Positions 18,401 through 27,024 are shown, numbered from the stretch's first letter. The stretch: DNA of 50,688 nt from Zelonia costaricensis (GCA_030849075.1 JASAOO010003382.1:1-50688); one strand, 5' to 3'. Numbers and translations are program-made. The notes: generated by a model from the letters alone, not told the origin.

Positions 18401-20478
18401 GTGCCGACCGCCACCACCGCCGGCGCCGCGGTGTCGCCGACGATCATCGGGCTGGCCGTGCCAGCCGCTGACACTGCGGCGCCCTCGATGCCGAAGACGT
18501 GCTGCGTCAGGCAGCTCCAGAGCGACGTCACGCGCGCCGCGTCGGCCGCAACGGACTTGACGTACGCGAGCAGCGGACGCCGCACAAGGCCGTGCTGGCT
18601 CGTGAGAAGCTGCACCAGCGGCACGCCGTAGCCGGCCTTGGCCAACTCGACCGCCACCTCCGCCGCGCGGACCTGCTCGTACGCGTTGCCGCTGTCGATC
18701 TGGCGCAGCACCTCCGCGGCGCCCAGCAGCGGGTACACCTTCGCCACCGTCGCCGTGTCGTTGCGGGCGAGGCAGAAGGGCAGGCACAGGTACGCGTCCG
18801 GGCGCACCACAACCGCCTCCACGCAGTCTGCCATGAGCTCCGTCACCAGCCCGTCCACCACCGCCGGCGGGGTGCGCTGCACGTCGAGATGCACCAGCAT
18901 CGCGCGCCGGATCGCCGCGTCCTTGCGGCCGTTCTTCAGAGCAGCCATAAGGCCGTCCTCCACGGCGGCCTCAAGACGCAGCGCCGCCGTCAGTCGGAAC
19001 GCCTGCGCGGCCGACTCCGCGGCCGGCATCGCCACCTCGCGGCTCAGCGTGTTCACGACGTCGGCCGTCGCCTCCAACACTGCGCGCGCGTCGTCTGGCA
19101 GCGCCTCGAGCATATCGCATAGCAGCCGCATCGCCACCTCCTTCTCCCGCGGCGTCCGGCAGCGCGTACCGACGGCGTAGACAATGGTTTGCTGCAGCGC
19201 CGACAGCATCGCCTCCGGCGCGGCGGCGTGCAGCTGCGCCATGAGCCGCGCGTAGATCGCGCCGACGCGGTCCACGACGGGCAGCAGCGCGTCGGCGTTC
19301 ACCGTGAAGGGGGTGATGAGCAGCGTCATCGCGTCCTTGCCCTTGGCGGCCATGTACGCAGCCACCTCACTCGTGGGGGCCGCGGCGAGCACGGCGACGT
19401 AGTCGAGGAACGCGTCGCGGGGCGTCGTCGTGAGCCCCATGGTGTAGAGCACAAACTGCAGCGCCACCTCCGCGTTCTCGAGCCGCAGCGTGCCGGCGAC
19501 GGGGCGGCGGGCGCCGAGCACCTGGTGCGCCACGCGCGGCTGCCCCTTGACAGCAGAGCTGACCTGGTCCTTGGTGAGCGACAGCTGCGACGCCGCGTCG
19601 CCCTGGAAGAGCGGGGTGAGGGCAAGCAGCTCCGCCGGCGCGAGGCCCTTGGCCGCCTTGCGCACCGCCTCCATGCAGTGCCCGGCGTGCTGCTGCATGA
19701 GACGGCGCAGGTGGCGCATCGGAGCGGCGTAGAAGAAGACTTCATCGCGCGTCGGGTGCGCCTTGAGCGAGTGCTTCGCGTTCTGCTCGTGCAGCACGGC
19801 GTAGCGCTGCACGAGCGTCGCGAGCGCCTTCAAGAAGAGCTGCAGGCCCTCGTCCTCGCTGTAGTCCTTCAGTCGCGGCACCGTCGTGTCCTTGCGGGGC
19901 TGCGCCGGCAGGTGGTGCGCTTGGGCGGTGGCGGCTGCGGTGGCGCCGTCGGCCTTGTGCCACGATGCCCGCAGCGCCGCTGCAGCCGAGGGCGGTGGCG
20001 GCGGTGGGGCGCGCAGGAGCACCGGCGCGGCCAGTCGCAGCACCTCCTCCACACAGAGCAGCGAGGCGAGCAAGTTGTCGAAGTGGCTGAGGCACGTGTG
20101 CGTGGCCACGTTGATCGCAGTGCACCACTCCACGAAAGTGAGCGGGGTGAGGGCAGCGAGGCGAGGGAGCACCTCCTTGCGGAGCCGCCGCTGCTGCGTC
20201 GGCTGCACGCACGCCAGCCGTGAGGCGCTCAGCACGCACTGCACCACCTGCAGCGGGTGGAACCCCTTGCCAGGGCGGTGCGAGAGGACGATGAGCTCCT
20301 CCGTCGGCTCCTCGACCTTGAGGCCGCCTTCAAGCTGCTCGCGCTGCCGCAGCCGAAATTCCCGCAGCTGCGTCGCCTCCTTCTCGCTCAGCGGGTGGTT
20401 GTACTGCAGCAGCACCTCCACGGCCACCGGCACCGTCGCGGCGCGCTGCAGCGCGTGCACCACCTGCGCGAACTCCAT
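12421..20478 (-). CDS. GCN1: GCN1, eIF2-alpha kinase activator (HEAT-repeat protein)
   Basis: The protein has 2685 residues, almost the same as yeast Gcn1 (2672). GCN1 binds ribosomes and the RWD domain of GCN2, and is needed to activate GCN2 on stalled or uncharged-tRNA ribosomes in the cytoplasm. The whole protein is alpha-helical HEAT-like repeats without low-complexity inserts, unlike many of its neighbours. The central part, about 1440-1850, matches the EF3-like region of GCN1, including ELMAKLSGVGLRQLIPRL, YVAFCSPKQLAAALPEI and ALRRVAGVVSNPEIQEH. The start is the ATG at 20478, immediately downstream of a pyrimidine-rich stretch and AG. Trypanosomatids have a GCN2-like eIF2 kinase, so the pathway is plausible. 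The family assignment is firm; a role in parasite stress responses is inference. Confidence 0.92.
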   Translation of the reverse strand: MEFAQVVHALQRAATVPVAVEVLLQYNHPLSEKEATQLREFRLRQREQLEGGLKVEEPTEELIVLSHRPGKGFHPLQVVQCVLSASRLACVQPTQQRRLRKEVLPRLAALTPLTFVEWCTAINVATHTCLSHFDNLLASLLCVEEVLRLAAPVLLRAPPPPPPSAAAALRASWHKADGATAAATAQAHHLPAQPRKDTTVPRLKDYSEDEGLQLFLKALATLVQRYAVLHEQNAKHSLKAHPTRDEVFFYAAPMRHLRRLMQQHAGHCMEAVRKAAKGLAPAELLALTPLFQGDAASQLSLTKDQVSSAVKGQPRVAHQVLGARRPVAGTLRLENAEVALQFVLYTMGLTTTPRDAFLDYVAVLAAAPTSEVAAYMAAKGKDAMTLLITPFTVNADALLPVVDRVGAIYARLMAQLHAAAPEAMLSALQQTIVYAVGTRCRTPREKEVAMRLLCDMLEALPDDARAVLEATADVVNTLSREVAMPAAESAAQAFRLTAALRLEAAVEDGLMAALKNGRKDAAIRRAMLVHLDVQRTPPAVVDGLVTELMADCVEAVVVRPDAYLCLPFCLARNDTATVAKVYPLLGAAEVLRQIDSGNAYEQVRAAEVAVELAKAGYGVPLVQLLTSQHGLVRRPLLAYVKSVAADAARVTSLWSCLTQHVFGIEGAAVSAAGTASPMIVGDTAAPAVVAVGTALLQHTARLSLPAALSELLLCAGHDNVQSADPFFYKASSYHLRMYRTASLAVLERPLRQTLAYGEGQEGLLSLHAAPIARLLLAAMNQEVEHQSIAACRAIVLLLSLTSAAASREVVAALAEALQASKAWLVALSPEDVAIAAEDIEFMEAYETFTLREQQLLKVYPDRPPKGMNEDDFLDMKKKDAAALAKGREALRTAIEKRTRAILPAVHQRKAVYLALRLLGTHGHFDLEVLPTFYAPLQATVTEMQAQGRGTHVLAVLATDALAGLLVHTPFGFMAENMVRTVARLSPLKTLAVEDVSQVSAMAHALRQSLTQMLPAPLFVALAAFARVAFKAGRGSNAVSTTIPVATQHQVLGMLMQNLGQVNLPNPTDAMALLTSILQSFPSLYKSLQQGFYTLMSMVPGERLEVVETGLFNTVDSVREVTAAAYSRFAHFETCRRASVLAATLTADPAANVARHMQKVLDDVVERYNFALMPSDWDDLVYFLRTYGGRSEANSMRVTETMCQLFARRPLTDEGVQLKWLEEVKAVGGAPSVTAVEGLSSTYLGRVPAVVMDYLCQLLESPQTGEVLLRQTLKAGRTVLEAADLALLKSISPQLQARLAKPPKDVTQAHKEQYLATATVWLTIMSCRLQETALLEAIIDQQSRTLNNSQSAMVHRCVCESMADISRNERIRSSPKLDEFVEKCLKQAIHSGSYIKKKAHAWGLVGVIKGLGLTALCRYEVMTILRKSAQEKQVERSGVMVLLEVLCSEMSPLFEPYALSMATELLEGVADADQNISECADDAAKELMAKLSGVGLRQLIPRLVEGLASDSAKKRVPPLNFIGYVAFCSPKQLAAALPEIMKHIRGCLFDVNNAVSVAASNALRRVAGVVSNPEIQEHVELILNAMRSPSTETETALDALLYTRFVNMVDPASLALIIPVLSRGLGGQVAHTRPKAAQIVAAMVNLVSDPRALLPYTEELVRLLEESSQDPSTEARTTAAKAAAALAAAIGGNLIDEICQWSFGVLQRVQSGTIEKAGAAQVFVEVVNSCGAELLKLYFPTIQTGMTDERPPVREGFLYIMVYAPSTLLTETFQDFLPIALPWVLEGLSHFSDRVRDVALAAGDSIVSLYGTRNLELVLGPLLDGVSSEVTTLRQSSLQLSAKLMLHLVAHIKKKMRIQMAMADADEETRAELAGTMEGAAAALDGEGSGAAAGGEDGEAGAILTMEAARDVEKRGVSILGSLEEMLGTDNLVRMLSALFCGRHEHNANVRTDANMAWQACVASIRAAVNKIFDGLALLLVRFASSDNPDCVEVAEKTIEFTTRMSETIERFVDSFCHMYKTDNRRVKLGSLVSLGTVVQFADPRRLVSMGGQIVGCVLPGMQEHDAVQEAAREVFARVSKLVGPRLIESAVEAQLTTSVRGVVEVVKVKPGVALALVFKHLNSLETHTNQNVELLDTILDVEEAEEELRRYHEDMVRLMLQFCVEGLDDAQALMTKYVEQAPREFEAMPVEAFGRAMNVPAKRRGALMAAAAYGLGTDLDNVDGITSVFRALIDALGDDEDDTRTLAVAAVPELLNSLEERVLDTLDDEEREDVMTSKRAAGRYLLQFLNAFQMTLSVTARAYISSSTPEFVVLGDGEPRLFDTLMTFYNRGLDYGTPQQKVEAVECIQDLMRFAPRAISATAANTVAGRCSKVLFTRNEGAVVLALVRLCLQLMNYPASGKEKMVEGTMALAMFNAALCDSGEARVLALHVVMQLLARSEKYADLILGTVVTKKTAVDSTLLRTVMCRFISVVLRYAKFTKKFPHIPKLLDLVRPMWEAPESPGLAAAAGVAVGALCMSESITEDVVGDIKERALSCTMTKGTQVLAGYALVYSLITCAPQRTDQAFLAATAEHLRAAAGFGAADKLTSMWMLRAAAAVASTGCVPAATFKVEAYVPLLRRVNQADEQLMSTALFFRERVAAAYPGAATSAALEGMPGEYSTQWNSTGTFDADLDDEVEADVTL

Positions 20479-21770
20479 GGCTACTACGTGCCGTTATGGG
20501 AAGCCGGGGCGGGCGGGGATGAGGGGGTTGGGGGACGGGATCGCCGTGACCTAGACACGGCTAGAGACGTGGAGTTAATGTCTGCGCGCCGGGTTAGAGA
20601 AGGGGAGTGAGAGAGACGGCGACGCGTGAAGCCGAACAACGGGCTGGCGGTGGTGCCGCTGCAGTCCTCGCCGCGCTCGTGGCTTTGCACTCACTGTCGT
20701 GACGTCGATAGCCCTTGTGTCCCCTCGTGCTGATGGTGGGGCTGCAGATGCTGTGGCTGATGTTTGCTTCTCCTTTTTGTCCAACTGGTTCGAGCGGTTT
20801 ATGGCTTACAAGAAACACTACGTACGACACGTGTGTAAGTGTGTTTGCGTGGAGGAAGAGGAAGCGGAAGGGGCTCACAGTATTCGACAGCCATGTGGGT
20901 GAGTGAGAGCGCTCGGGCAGTGGAGGGAAGAGGGCGGGCGGTGAGTCGAGCCCCTCTGCGACGTGACCGTCGGCGTTCAGGGGAGCAGGGGAGGAGCACC
21001 GACGCGCCGCACCACGCGCTACGCGGTCTCCGAAGCAAGGGCGCAGCACCTGCGGCTTCAGCTGGTATTCTCGCCCCGCTGTTGGCTGGCGTGCCACGAC
21101 ACGGTGTGTGTGCTGCGCAACTGCCGGTGCCGTATTGACCTCCCCCCCTCTGTCGTCGCGTCAGACACGTCATTGCGCAGAGTCGCCGCCGCACGTTCAC
21201 GAACGAGGCGTGGACTCGTTCCTTTTATTTTTCAGCTTCCTTTCCCGATAGATGTCTTGTGCACACGTCCGAGGACGACGCGTGGCTGCGGGGCGCGGAG
21301 GGAAGAGGGGGGGGGAGGGAAGGATGCACTGGGTGTGTGTGTGTGTGTGTGGTGACGGCCAATGCGTGGCACACACGCGCCAGTCGAGGGCTCGAGCCTC
21401 CATCAACTGGAGGTGCTCATGTCCTTATCGCGCCTTCGCGGTTCGCCGCGGCTCGACAAACCCGACCCCCTCCCTCCCAACATCACCCGCACCCACCCCG
21501 GTGGTCCTCCGTCACCTCAACTGCCCCACTCGCCTCGCAGTGCTGCCGTGTTGCTCCCTTTATCTACACCACCGGAGCAGGGCAACTCAACGCGAAGTGC
21601 CACACACATACACACACACACATTATCGTTCATCCAGACAGCATCAACACAAAAACACAACCATGGGCACGTGCACTTACTCGGACGCTGCTGCACTCTT
21701 TTTCGCTTCCGCTTTTCTTTCCCGCGCGCGCTGCACGGCGGCGGCGGTGGGGTGGGGGGGGGGACGGCGT
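20479..21770 (-). other. intergenic region between the phosphotransferase and GCN1 genes
   Basis: About 1.3 kb without a convincing gene. It contains the phosphotransferase 3' UTR, with CA at 21601-21622 (TG on sense) and TG at about 21329-21351 (CA on sense), a G run at 21757-21765, and the GCN1 acceptor region. Just before the GCN1 ATG, candidate AGs at 20481-20482 and 20484-20485 follow a C-rich pyrimidine stretch. I saw no RNA gene by eye. Confidence 0.5.
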
Positions 21771-23015
21771 CTACGCGGACTTGCGCGACTTGGCGGCCGC
21801 GTGCGCGTCGATGTAGTGCACGTTGTACACGAGCTGGCCGATGTGCAGTGTCACGGCGGCGATGGCGCCGGCCACGGGGCACGAGACGAAGAGGAACCAC
21901 ACAAACATCACCCCGGCGAGGGGGAGTGGGTCGGTGGCTGCGAGGCGAGCGCAGCGGGCCATGATGGGGATGTGGATGATCGTGCTAGACGTGCAGGCCA
22001 CCGTGATGATCCACACCGCCGGGTACGTGAAAGGCCCCAGCGTGTAGCCCGGCACGGAGGTGGCCGGTGCGGCAGCGGCGATGTACTCGCTGTGCACGCC
22101 CATGAGCGCCAGCAGCACGACGCTGTTCAGCATGCTGAAGACCACGTGAATGCGGAACACCATGCGCCACCGGCGACGCACCACGCTGAAGATCGTCTGC
22201 GCCTGCGCAACGCTGTAGAAGAGGTACACAAGCTCGATCTTGCGGAGGGGGCGGAGGTAGGTGGCCCAGCTGCTGCCCGCCCCGAAGATGCGGTCGATCG
22301 CCCACTGCGGCACCTGCTCCGTCCCGACCGTGGGCCACACCAGCGGCCACCACATGCACACCCCGAAGAAGATCATCGCCTCGTCCACCGTGGCGATGCG
22401 GTTGCCCCAGATGAAGATGTTGGTTTCGAAGTGCAGGGTGTGCGACAGCACGGTGACGAAGGCGATGAGGCACACAGAGATGGCCATGTTGCACAGCGAG
22501 GCGAGCAAGGCGAAGGCGCAGCAGGTCGACAGCAGCGACGTCACGCAGTCGAGGCCGTGATCAAGGTACTCGCCAATCACGCTCGTCTTCTTGTCGCGGC
22601 GGGCCAGGCGGCCGTCAGTGTTGTCAGCGACGCAGTAGAGCAGGTTCAGCGCCCCGCACACGAGCAGCAGCATCGAGGGCGACACAAAGGGCAAAACTGG
22701 CGTCATCTCGCTGGGCGACAGCGGCGGCACACGCGGCAGCGACGGGTCGTCCACGACGAGGGAGGCGGGCAGGAGCTCCATATGCCCTGGCTGGAACTGC
22801 GACCCCGCCGGCATCGACGTGAGCAGCAGCAGCGACGAGAGCACTGTTAAGAAGATGCCGACCAGCGTCAGCTTGTTGGGCACCCACGACGTGGGGTAGT
22901 ACTGCACGATGCAGTCGTAGAAGGGGAAGAAGAGGTACTCGGCCAGGATGCTCGGCTCCGCCGACACGCTCGGGGTGCCTGGCGGGGCTGCCGGCGAGTT
23001 CCACTCTTCGTGCAT
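21771..23015 (-). CDS. choline/ethanolamine phosphotransferase (CDP-alcohol phosphatidyltransferase)
   Basis: The protein has 414 residues from the ATG at 23015. The frame is open for 55 more codons upstream, but a strong polypyrimidine-AG acceptor at 23045-23046 excludes them. It is an integral membrane enzyme that transfers phosphocholine or phosphoethanolamine from the CDP-alcohol to diacylglycerol, the last Kennedy-pathway step, usually in the ER or Golgi. The signature D-G-x2-A-R-x8-G-x3-D-x3-D is complete at residues 134-156 (DGRLARR ... GEYLDHGLD). About eight hydrophobic segments follow the usual order, starting near residue 45. A loop of about 35 residues rich in Pro separates the first membrane segment from the catalytic motif. 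Choline versus ethanolamine preference cannot be read from this sequence; inositol transferases are less likely given the length. Confidence 0.9.
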   Translation of the reverse strand: MHEEWNSPAAPPGTPSVSAEPSILAEYLFFPFYDCIVQYYPTSWVPNKLTLVGIFLTVLSSLLLLTSMPAGSQFQPGHMELLPASLVVDDPSLPRVPPLSPSEMTPVLPFVSPSMLLLVCGALNLLYCVADNTDGRLARRDKKTSVIGEYLDHGLDCVTSLLSTCCAFALLASLCNMAISVCLIAFVTVLSHTLHFETNIFIWGNRIATVDEAMIFFGVCMWWPLVWPTVGTEQVPQWAIDRIFGAGSSWATYLRPLRKIELVYLFYSVAQAQTIFSVVRRRWRMVFRIHVVFSMLNSVVLLALMGVHSEYIAAAAPATSVPGYTLGPFTYPAVWIITVACTSSTIIHIPIMARCARLAATDPLPLAGVMFVWFLFVSCPVAGAIAAVTLHIGQLVYNVHYIDAHAAAKSRKSA

Positions 23016-23070
23016 AATCGACGCAAAATGGTTGGGGTTGGCGGCTAAGAAAAAACGTGAGAGAAGGAGC
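23016..23070 (-). promoter_or_regulatory. predicted spliced-leader acceptor of the phosphotransferase gene
   Basis: On the sense strand, ctccttctctcacgttttttcttAG ends with the AG at 23045-23046 (pyrimidine tract about 23047-23070), 29 nt before the ATG at 23015. The spacer between AG and ATG has no other ATG. This decides the start codon against the longer open frame reaching 23180. Confidence 0.6.
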
Positions 23071-23621
23071 GTCCCGAAGTGATCTAGAGTAAGGGGAAGG
23101 GAAGGCGGAGAAAGGGGCGTGCGTGTGCGGGTGCGTTTGTGTGTGGCGGTTGCGCGCGTACCTCGATCGAGTCTCAACACGGCAACACGTCAACACAAGT
23201 TTGCTCTTCTTTGCTGTTTTCGTTGAGGAGAAAGGAGCTCGAGAGAGAGAGGGATGAGTTAAAAGCGCAACACCAAGGCAAGCGGAGGTACCCGCCCACA
23301 CGCACGCACAGACACACGCGCGGACGCACGCACAAGGCACACACACACACGCACACACACACGCACAGGTCGCGTAAGAGGAGCGTGCAGATGATGATAA
23401 GGGTGGTGGTGGTGGTGGGTAGTGCGGTGCGGTATTGGATAGCTGTGCGGATGTGCTTTGTGGCGGCTCTGTCACGCCCAGATCAATCTTCTTGAACGGC
23501 GAAGTCGCGTCGCGCGGGTGGCGTGTGGCGCGCGCGCAAGTAGGGTGTGGGGTGTGCGGGGGAGAGAAAAGGAAGAGGGCAGGGATGGATGAAACTAGTG
23601 GGAATGAGAAAGACACAGAAG

Positions 23622-23652
<31 letters not shown>

Positions 23653-23960
23653 GGCATCAAGCAACAACGCTACTTCACTTCCGGTTGGGTGCGGCAACAC
23701 TTGACGACCTCCTGGCCGTCTCCGAAAGGACACTTTGCGTTCTTGCGCTTGCAGCGACGCACAAAGACGTGCGTGCGTACGTGAGGCGGAGGAGAAGGGG
23801 GGGGGGGCTGTGGCAGCACGGCGACGCATCACCACCCCCTTCTTCACTCAGCTGCAGCACCAGCTGTGTAACTGGTGCTACCGAGGTGCTTGTTGGGGGG
23901 ACACGGGAGTTACGTGACGACGAGAGCCTAGACGGCGCAGCTCACAATCACACACGGACC

Positions 23961-24012
<52 letters not shown>

Positions 24013-24143
24013 GAGAAACAGGCGAGACAGGAGAGCCCTCGCGCACCACACACGCGAGCCCAACACCGCAGCCGAGGTAGCCGGCCGGCAGACACCCACC
24101 CACCCACATACGGACACACATACTCACACACATGCCGAGCTGC
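23071..24143 (-). other. intergenic region between uS8m and the phosphotransferase gene
   Basis: About 1.1 kb of repeat-rich spacer without a supported gene. It carries two CA microsatellites in the uS8m 3' UTR (23625-23652 and 23962-24011), a further CA-rich stretch at 23335-23367, and a G run at 23799-23807. Long open frames here come from the repeats. Confidence 0.5.
23962..24011. repeat. long (CA)25 microsatellite
   Basis: A perfect dinucleotide run of about 50 nt, the longest in the window, lies about 135 nt beyond the uS8m stop codon. It reads as (UG)n in the mRNA. A second, shorter tract lies at 23625-23652. Confidence 0.95.
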
Positions 24144-25097
24144 CTAGTGCACCATCATCAGACCGCGCCCGCCGATGCACTCCTTGACGGCCTGGATGTG
24201 GTCGATGATTCGATTGTCCGCGGTGCGGCAGATGTAGATGATCAGCCGATTGTGGATGCCGTGCGTGTTCATGAGGCGCCGCATCATCTTCGGCGACCAC
24301 TCGAACTCCGTCTTGCCGTCGTAGCTGCACGGCTCAATCACGTTGATAGTCGGCTCGTTCTGGAAGTACTTCAGCTCGACGGCGAAAGCGCGGTCGTTGT
24401 GGAAGTCCCGGAAGCCTGCCACGAGGCCGTGGTTGAGCAGCACCTTGGCGCACCCGCGCGTCTCCAGGGTGGAGGGAACGACGACGAAGCGCTTGCGCTG
24501 CTCCGAGGCCTCACGCAGCCGGTGGCAGAAGTCGTACACAGGGGTGTACACGTTGAAGGTCCACTTCTTCGGCTCGCGCTTGGCGATCTGCACGCGGTCC
24601 TCGTCCAGCTGACTCGGCTGATCGTACGTGCCGTAGTAGAGCGCGTGGTCGCCCTGGTGCTGGAAGAAGAGGCGGGTGATGGGGTCCGCCGGGAGGTCGC
24701 GCACCCGCTCCACCCCGGGCAGCTTCACCAGTCGCCGCTGCGGCAACGGACGGGCCGTTGCAGCGGTGCCCGCGGCGGCCTGCTGCCGAGCCTCCGCCAG
24801 CGGGTCGCGCTCGTCGGCCAGCAGCGCGTTCAGCTGCTGCCGCACGCGCTTCTCGCTGATACTCACATCGTTTGCGATGGCGAAGAGGCTGCCCTGGCGT
24901 GCCTTTCGCCCCAGAAGCGACTTGGCACCGACCGGCCTGCCACTCGCGTAGGCGGCCGCATCCACCGCTGCCACAGAGCCCGCCGCACCGCTGCTACTAC
25001 TACTGCTGCTGCTGCTCGTGCTGCTACCCGGCACGAACGCCGAGGTGGCGGCGCCGCCGTAGACACGGGCGAGGCGCAATGCGCTGCGGAGAAGCAT
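24144..25097 (-). CDS. mitochondrial ribosomal protein uS8m
   Basis: The protein has 317 residues from the ATG at 25097; the frame is open further upstream but only through TG-repeat sequence beyond a probable splice acceptor. The C-terminal part, about 195-317, matches the uS8 fold: a gene-expression-like segment ETRGCAKVLLNHGLVAGF, then VELKYFQNEPTINVIEP (compare the LKYFQ segment of bacterial S8) and a terminal GGRGLMMV, corresponding to the bacterial GGE-I-x-Y-V end. Bacterial S8 is about 130 residues, so this protein has an N-terminal extension of roughly 190. The first 25 residues are basic and lack acidic residues, fitting a mitochondrial import signal. It would sit in the mitoribosomal small subunit next to 9S rRNA. 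A serine run follows the presequence. Confidence 0.82.
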   Translation of the reverse strand: MLLRSALRLARVYGGAATSAFVPGSSTSSSSSSSSSGAAGSVAAVDAAAYASGRPVGAKSLLGRKARQGSLFAIANDVSISEKRVRQQLNALLADERDPLAEARQQAAAGTAATARPLPQRRLVKLPGVERVRDLPADPITRLFFQHQGDHALYYGTYDQPSQLDEDRVQIAKREPKKWTFNVYTPVYDFCHRLREASEQRKRFVVVPSTLETRGCAKVLLNHGLVAGFRDFHNDRAFAVELKYFQNEPTINVIEPCSYDGKTEFEWSPKMMRRLMNTHGIHNRLIIYICRTADNRIIDHIQAVKECIGGRGLMMVH

Positions 25098-25584
25098 GAC
25101 GACTGTACTAGGAGTTGGGATGGGTGGGTGGGTGGCTATCTGCGTATGTGTGTGTGTGTGTGTGACCGTGACCAGGGAGGGGAGGGACGTGAATGGAAGG
25201 CACCGCTGCGTCCGTGCGCTGCGGAGGAGTGAGGGATCGGAGATTGATGGGAGTCCGTATAGTCCGAGAACAGGTGAAGAGAGAGAGAGATAGCGTGTGT
25301 GTGTGTGCACCAAAAATGGTCGGTGAACGCAAGACAAGCGCAGCCGAGAGCGGAGCCACAAGGCTTCGGCGGCGGCCGGGTGCACACTTGATCGTGCTGG
25401 CGCGGCTGCGGCTAGCGCGGAGGCGAGCCGTCGGCAATGGGGAAGGGGCACCCGCGACCTCGCGAGCCGCTCTTCGTGACGGCTGAAGGTCGGCTGCCTT
25501 GCTGGAGTGACATCAGCGCGTGGCGCTCGTGTTGTGGTGAGGGTGAGAGCTCGACTGTTAAGGAGGACAATTAGAAGAGAGAGG

Positions 25585-25617
<33 letters not shown>

Positions 25618-25968
25618 CACAGAGAGAATGTCGGTGGCTGTGGTTCGCGCGTGTATGTGTGTGTGTGCGCGCGCTTGTGCTTGTGTACGACGCAGGGGGA
25701 GGGGGAGGGGGAGCTTCCGTTCCCACACTTCTGCTGACATGCACGGGCGCACAGGGACGTCGAGCGAGATGGAAGCCGACTGAAGGAGCTTAATCGCGGG
25801 GTGGGGGGTGGGGGAGGGGGAAGAAAGACAACAAGGAGTTCGGTCAACCGCACAGACCGCACAGAGGTCCACACCACTGACGCGGTCCGGCAGCACACGC
25901 TATGACACACCTGCAACGACAGCGTGCACCGCGTGAACACTGCTTCTGGGCTTGCCGTGCGCTTCGTT
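25098..25968 (-). other. intergenic region between RPB5z and uS8m
   Basis: Spacer of about 870 nt. Next to uS8m are candidate acceptor AGs at 25103-25104 and 25108-25109 following a C-rich stretch, then a TG tract at 25147-25163 (CA on sense). Further away, a CA tract at 25585-25614 and G-rich blocks at 25690-25712 and 25799-25820 belong to the RPB5z 3' UTR. No supported gene. Confidence 0.5.
25585..25614. repeat. CA microsatellite
   Basis: A perfect CA run of about 30 nt, 355-385 nt beyond the RPB5z stop codon, (UG)n in the transcript. Confidence 0.95.
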
Positions 25969-27024
25969 TTAAATCACGTGGCGGTACATGCTGTACGGCC
26001 CGCCCTGCTTGCCCTCACGTGTGATGTGGACGATGCTGCCCCGCTGCAGGCCAAGGTACTGCACCAGCGGGTCGCTCTCCAGCATGCGCGGGAGCTGGGC
26101 AATGTTCAGCTTCCGCTCCTCCAAGAAACGCGCAGCCTCGGCCGGGGTGAGGGCGGCGTGGTGCGGGACGGTCTCGTGGCGCACCACGTTGAAGGCCAGC
26201 GCCTCCTCCTCGAAGACTTGGATCGAGAGCAGCTCGGCACCGGTCGCCTCGTCCATGCGGCCACTCAGCTCCTGCACGTCCAGGCGCACACCGGGGTCAA
26301 CCTTGTTCGCTACAATGATCATCGACGCGGCGCGCTTCTTGAGCGCCTTCTCGCGGAACGCCTGCACCTCCTTGATGCCCAGCTTTGGGGCGCCAGAGAA
26401 GAAGACGACGAGCGCGTTCTTCGCGGCCTTCTCCTTACGCCGCGCGCTCGCCACGGCTGCGGCGGCAAAGGGCACATCGCCGTCCTCGTCTTCCGGCTCC
26501 ACCTTCACCACGCCTCCAGCGGACTCCGCCTTGCGCTTCTTGTCCACCACAGACTCGGTGTTGGACGGCGGCGGGACGGCGGGGAGGCGGCTGGGATCGA
26601 CCGAGCACGTCAGCCGCATCGCGTTGCGCATGCAGACCCACTCACCGTTCGCAGCGCGACGCAGCACCTCGGCCTCATCCAAGGCGTCGTCCAGGTCGGC
26701 GCCACCCTCTTGCGGCGGTGCCCCCTCCTCGTCATCCCTCGCGCCGCGGCGCGCACCAGCGCTACTCTTCTTGGCGCGTGCGCTGCCGCTGCCGCTGCCG
26801 CTGCTGCTACCACCACCCGCGATGCGGTCGGGAGAGATGACGAAGTGGCGAAGGAACCAGTCGTAGTCCAGACCCTCCTGCGTGTCGTACAGGCCCGGGT
26901 TCTGCACGGCCTCAGCAATTGCGGACGGGTGGCGAATGACGTAGCCGCGGTCGTGACAGAGCTGGATCATGGTGTTGAGGGCCCGGAAGAGCCGCACCGC
27001 CTTGAGCTCCTCGATGGAGGTCAT
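25969..27024 (-). CDS. RPB5z: RPB5-like subunit, probable RNA polymerase I-specific paralogue RPB5z
   Basis: The protein has 351 residues from the ATG at 27024; the open frame continues to 27243, but an acceptor AG at 27029-27030 lies just before this ATG. Residues 1-65 resemble the RPB5 jaw domain (LFRALNTMIQLCHDRGYVI). Residues about 66-195 are a Ser/Gly-rich, acidic and basic low-complexity insertion. Residues about 198-351 form the assembly domain, ending with QLPRMLESDPLVQYLGLQRG and YSMYRHVI. The conserved Arg in DPVxRYxGL is Gln here, and the usual SETAGRYVTYR end is altered. The neighbouring gene encodes a canonical RPB5. Trypanosomes are known to have two RPB5 forms, the divergent RPB5z being in RNA polymerase I, which also transcribes some protein genes in T. 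brucei. Assignment to Pol I is by analogy. Confidence 0.85.
   Translation of the reverse strand: MTSIEELKAVRLFRALNTMIQLCHDRGYVIRHPSAIAEAVQNPGLYDTQEGLDYDWFLRHFVISPDRIAGGGSSSGSGSGSARAKKSSAGARRGARDDEEGAPPQEGGADLDDALDEAEVLRRAANGEWVCMRNAMRLTCSVDPSRLPAVPPPSNTESVVDKKRKAESAGGVVKVEPEDEDGDVPFAAAAVASARRKEKAAKNALVVFFSGAPKLGIKEVQAFREKALKKRAASMIIVANKVDPGVRLDVQELSGRMDEATGAELLSIQVFEEEALAFNVVRHETVPHHAALTPAEAARFLEERKLNIAQLPRMLESDPLVQYLGLQRGSIVHITREGKQGGPYSMYRHVI

Noticed and set aside
23016..23180. Upstream extension of the phosphotransferase by 55 residues
   Set aside because: The extension crosses a strong polypyrimidine-AG acceptor at 23045-23046 and encodes an Arg/Thr repeat unlike the family.
23962..24011. 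Possible CRISPR-like or minisatellite array
   Set aside because: It is a plain dinucleotide run without spacers; the setting is a eukaryotic nuclear genome.
25098..25610. Upstream extension of uS8m by about 171 residues
   Set aside because: It starts in a TG repeat giving VCVCV and has no conserved sequence; the ATG at 25097 follows acceptor-like AGs and opens a mitochondrial targeting-like sequence.
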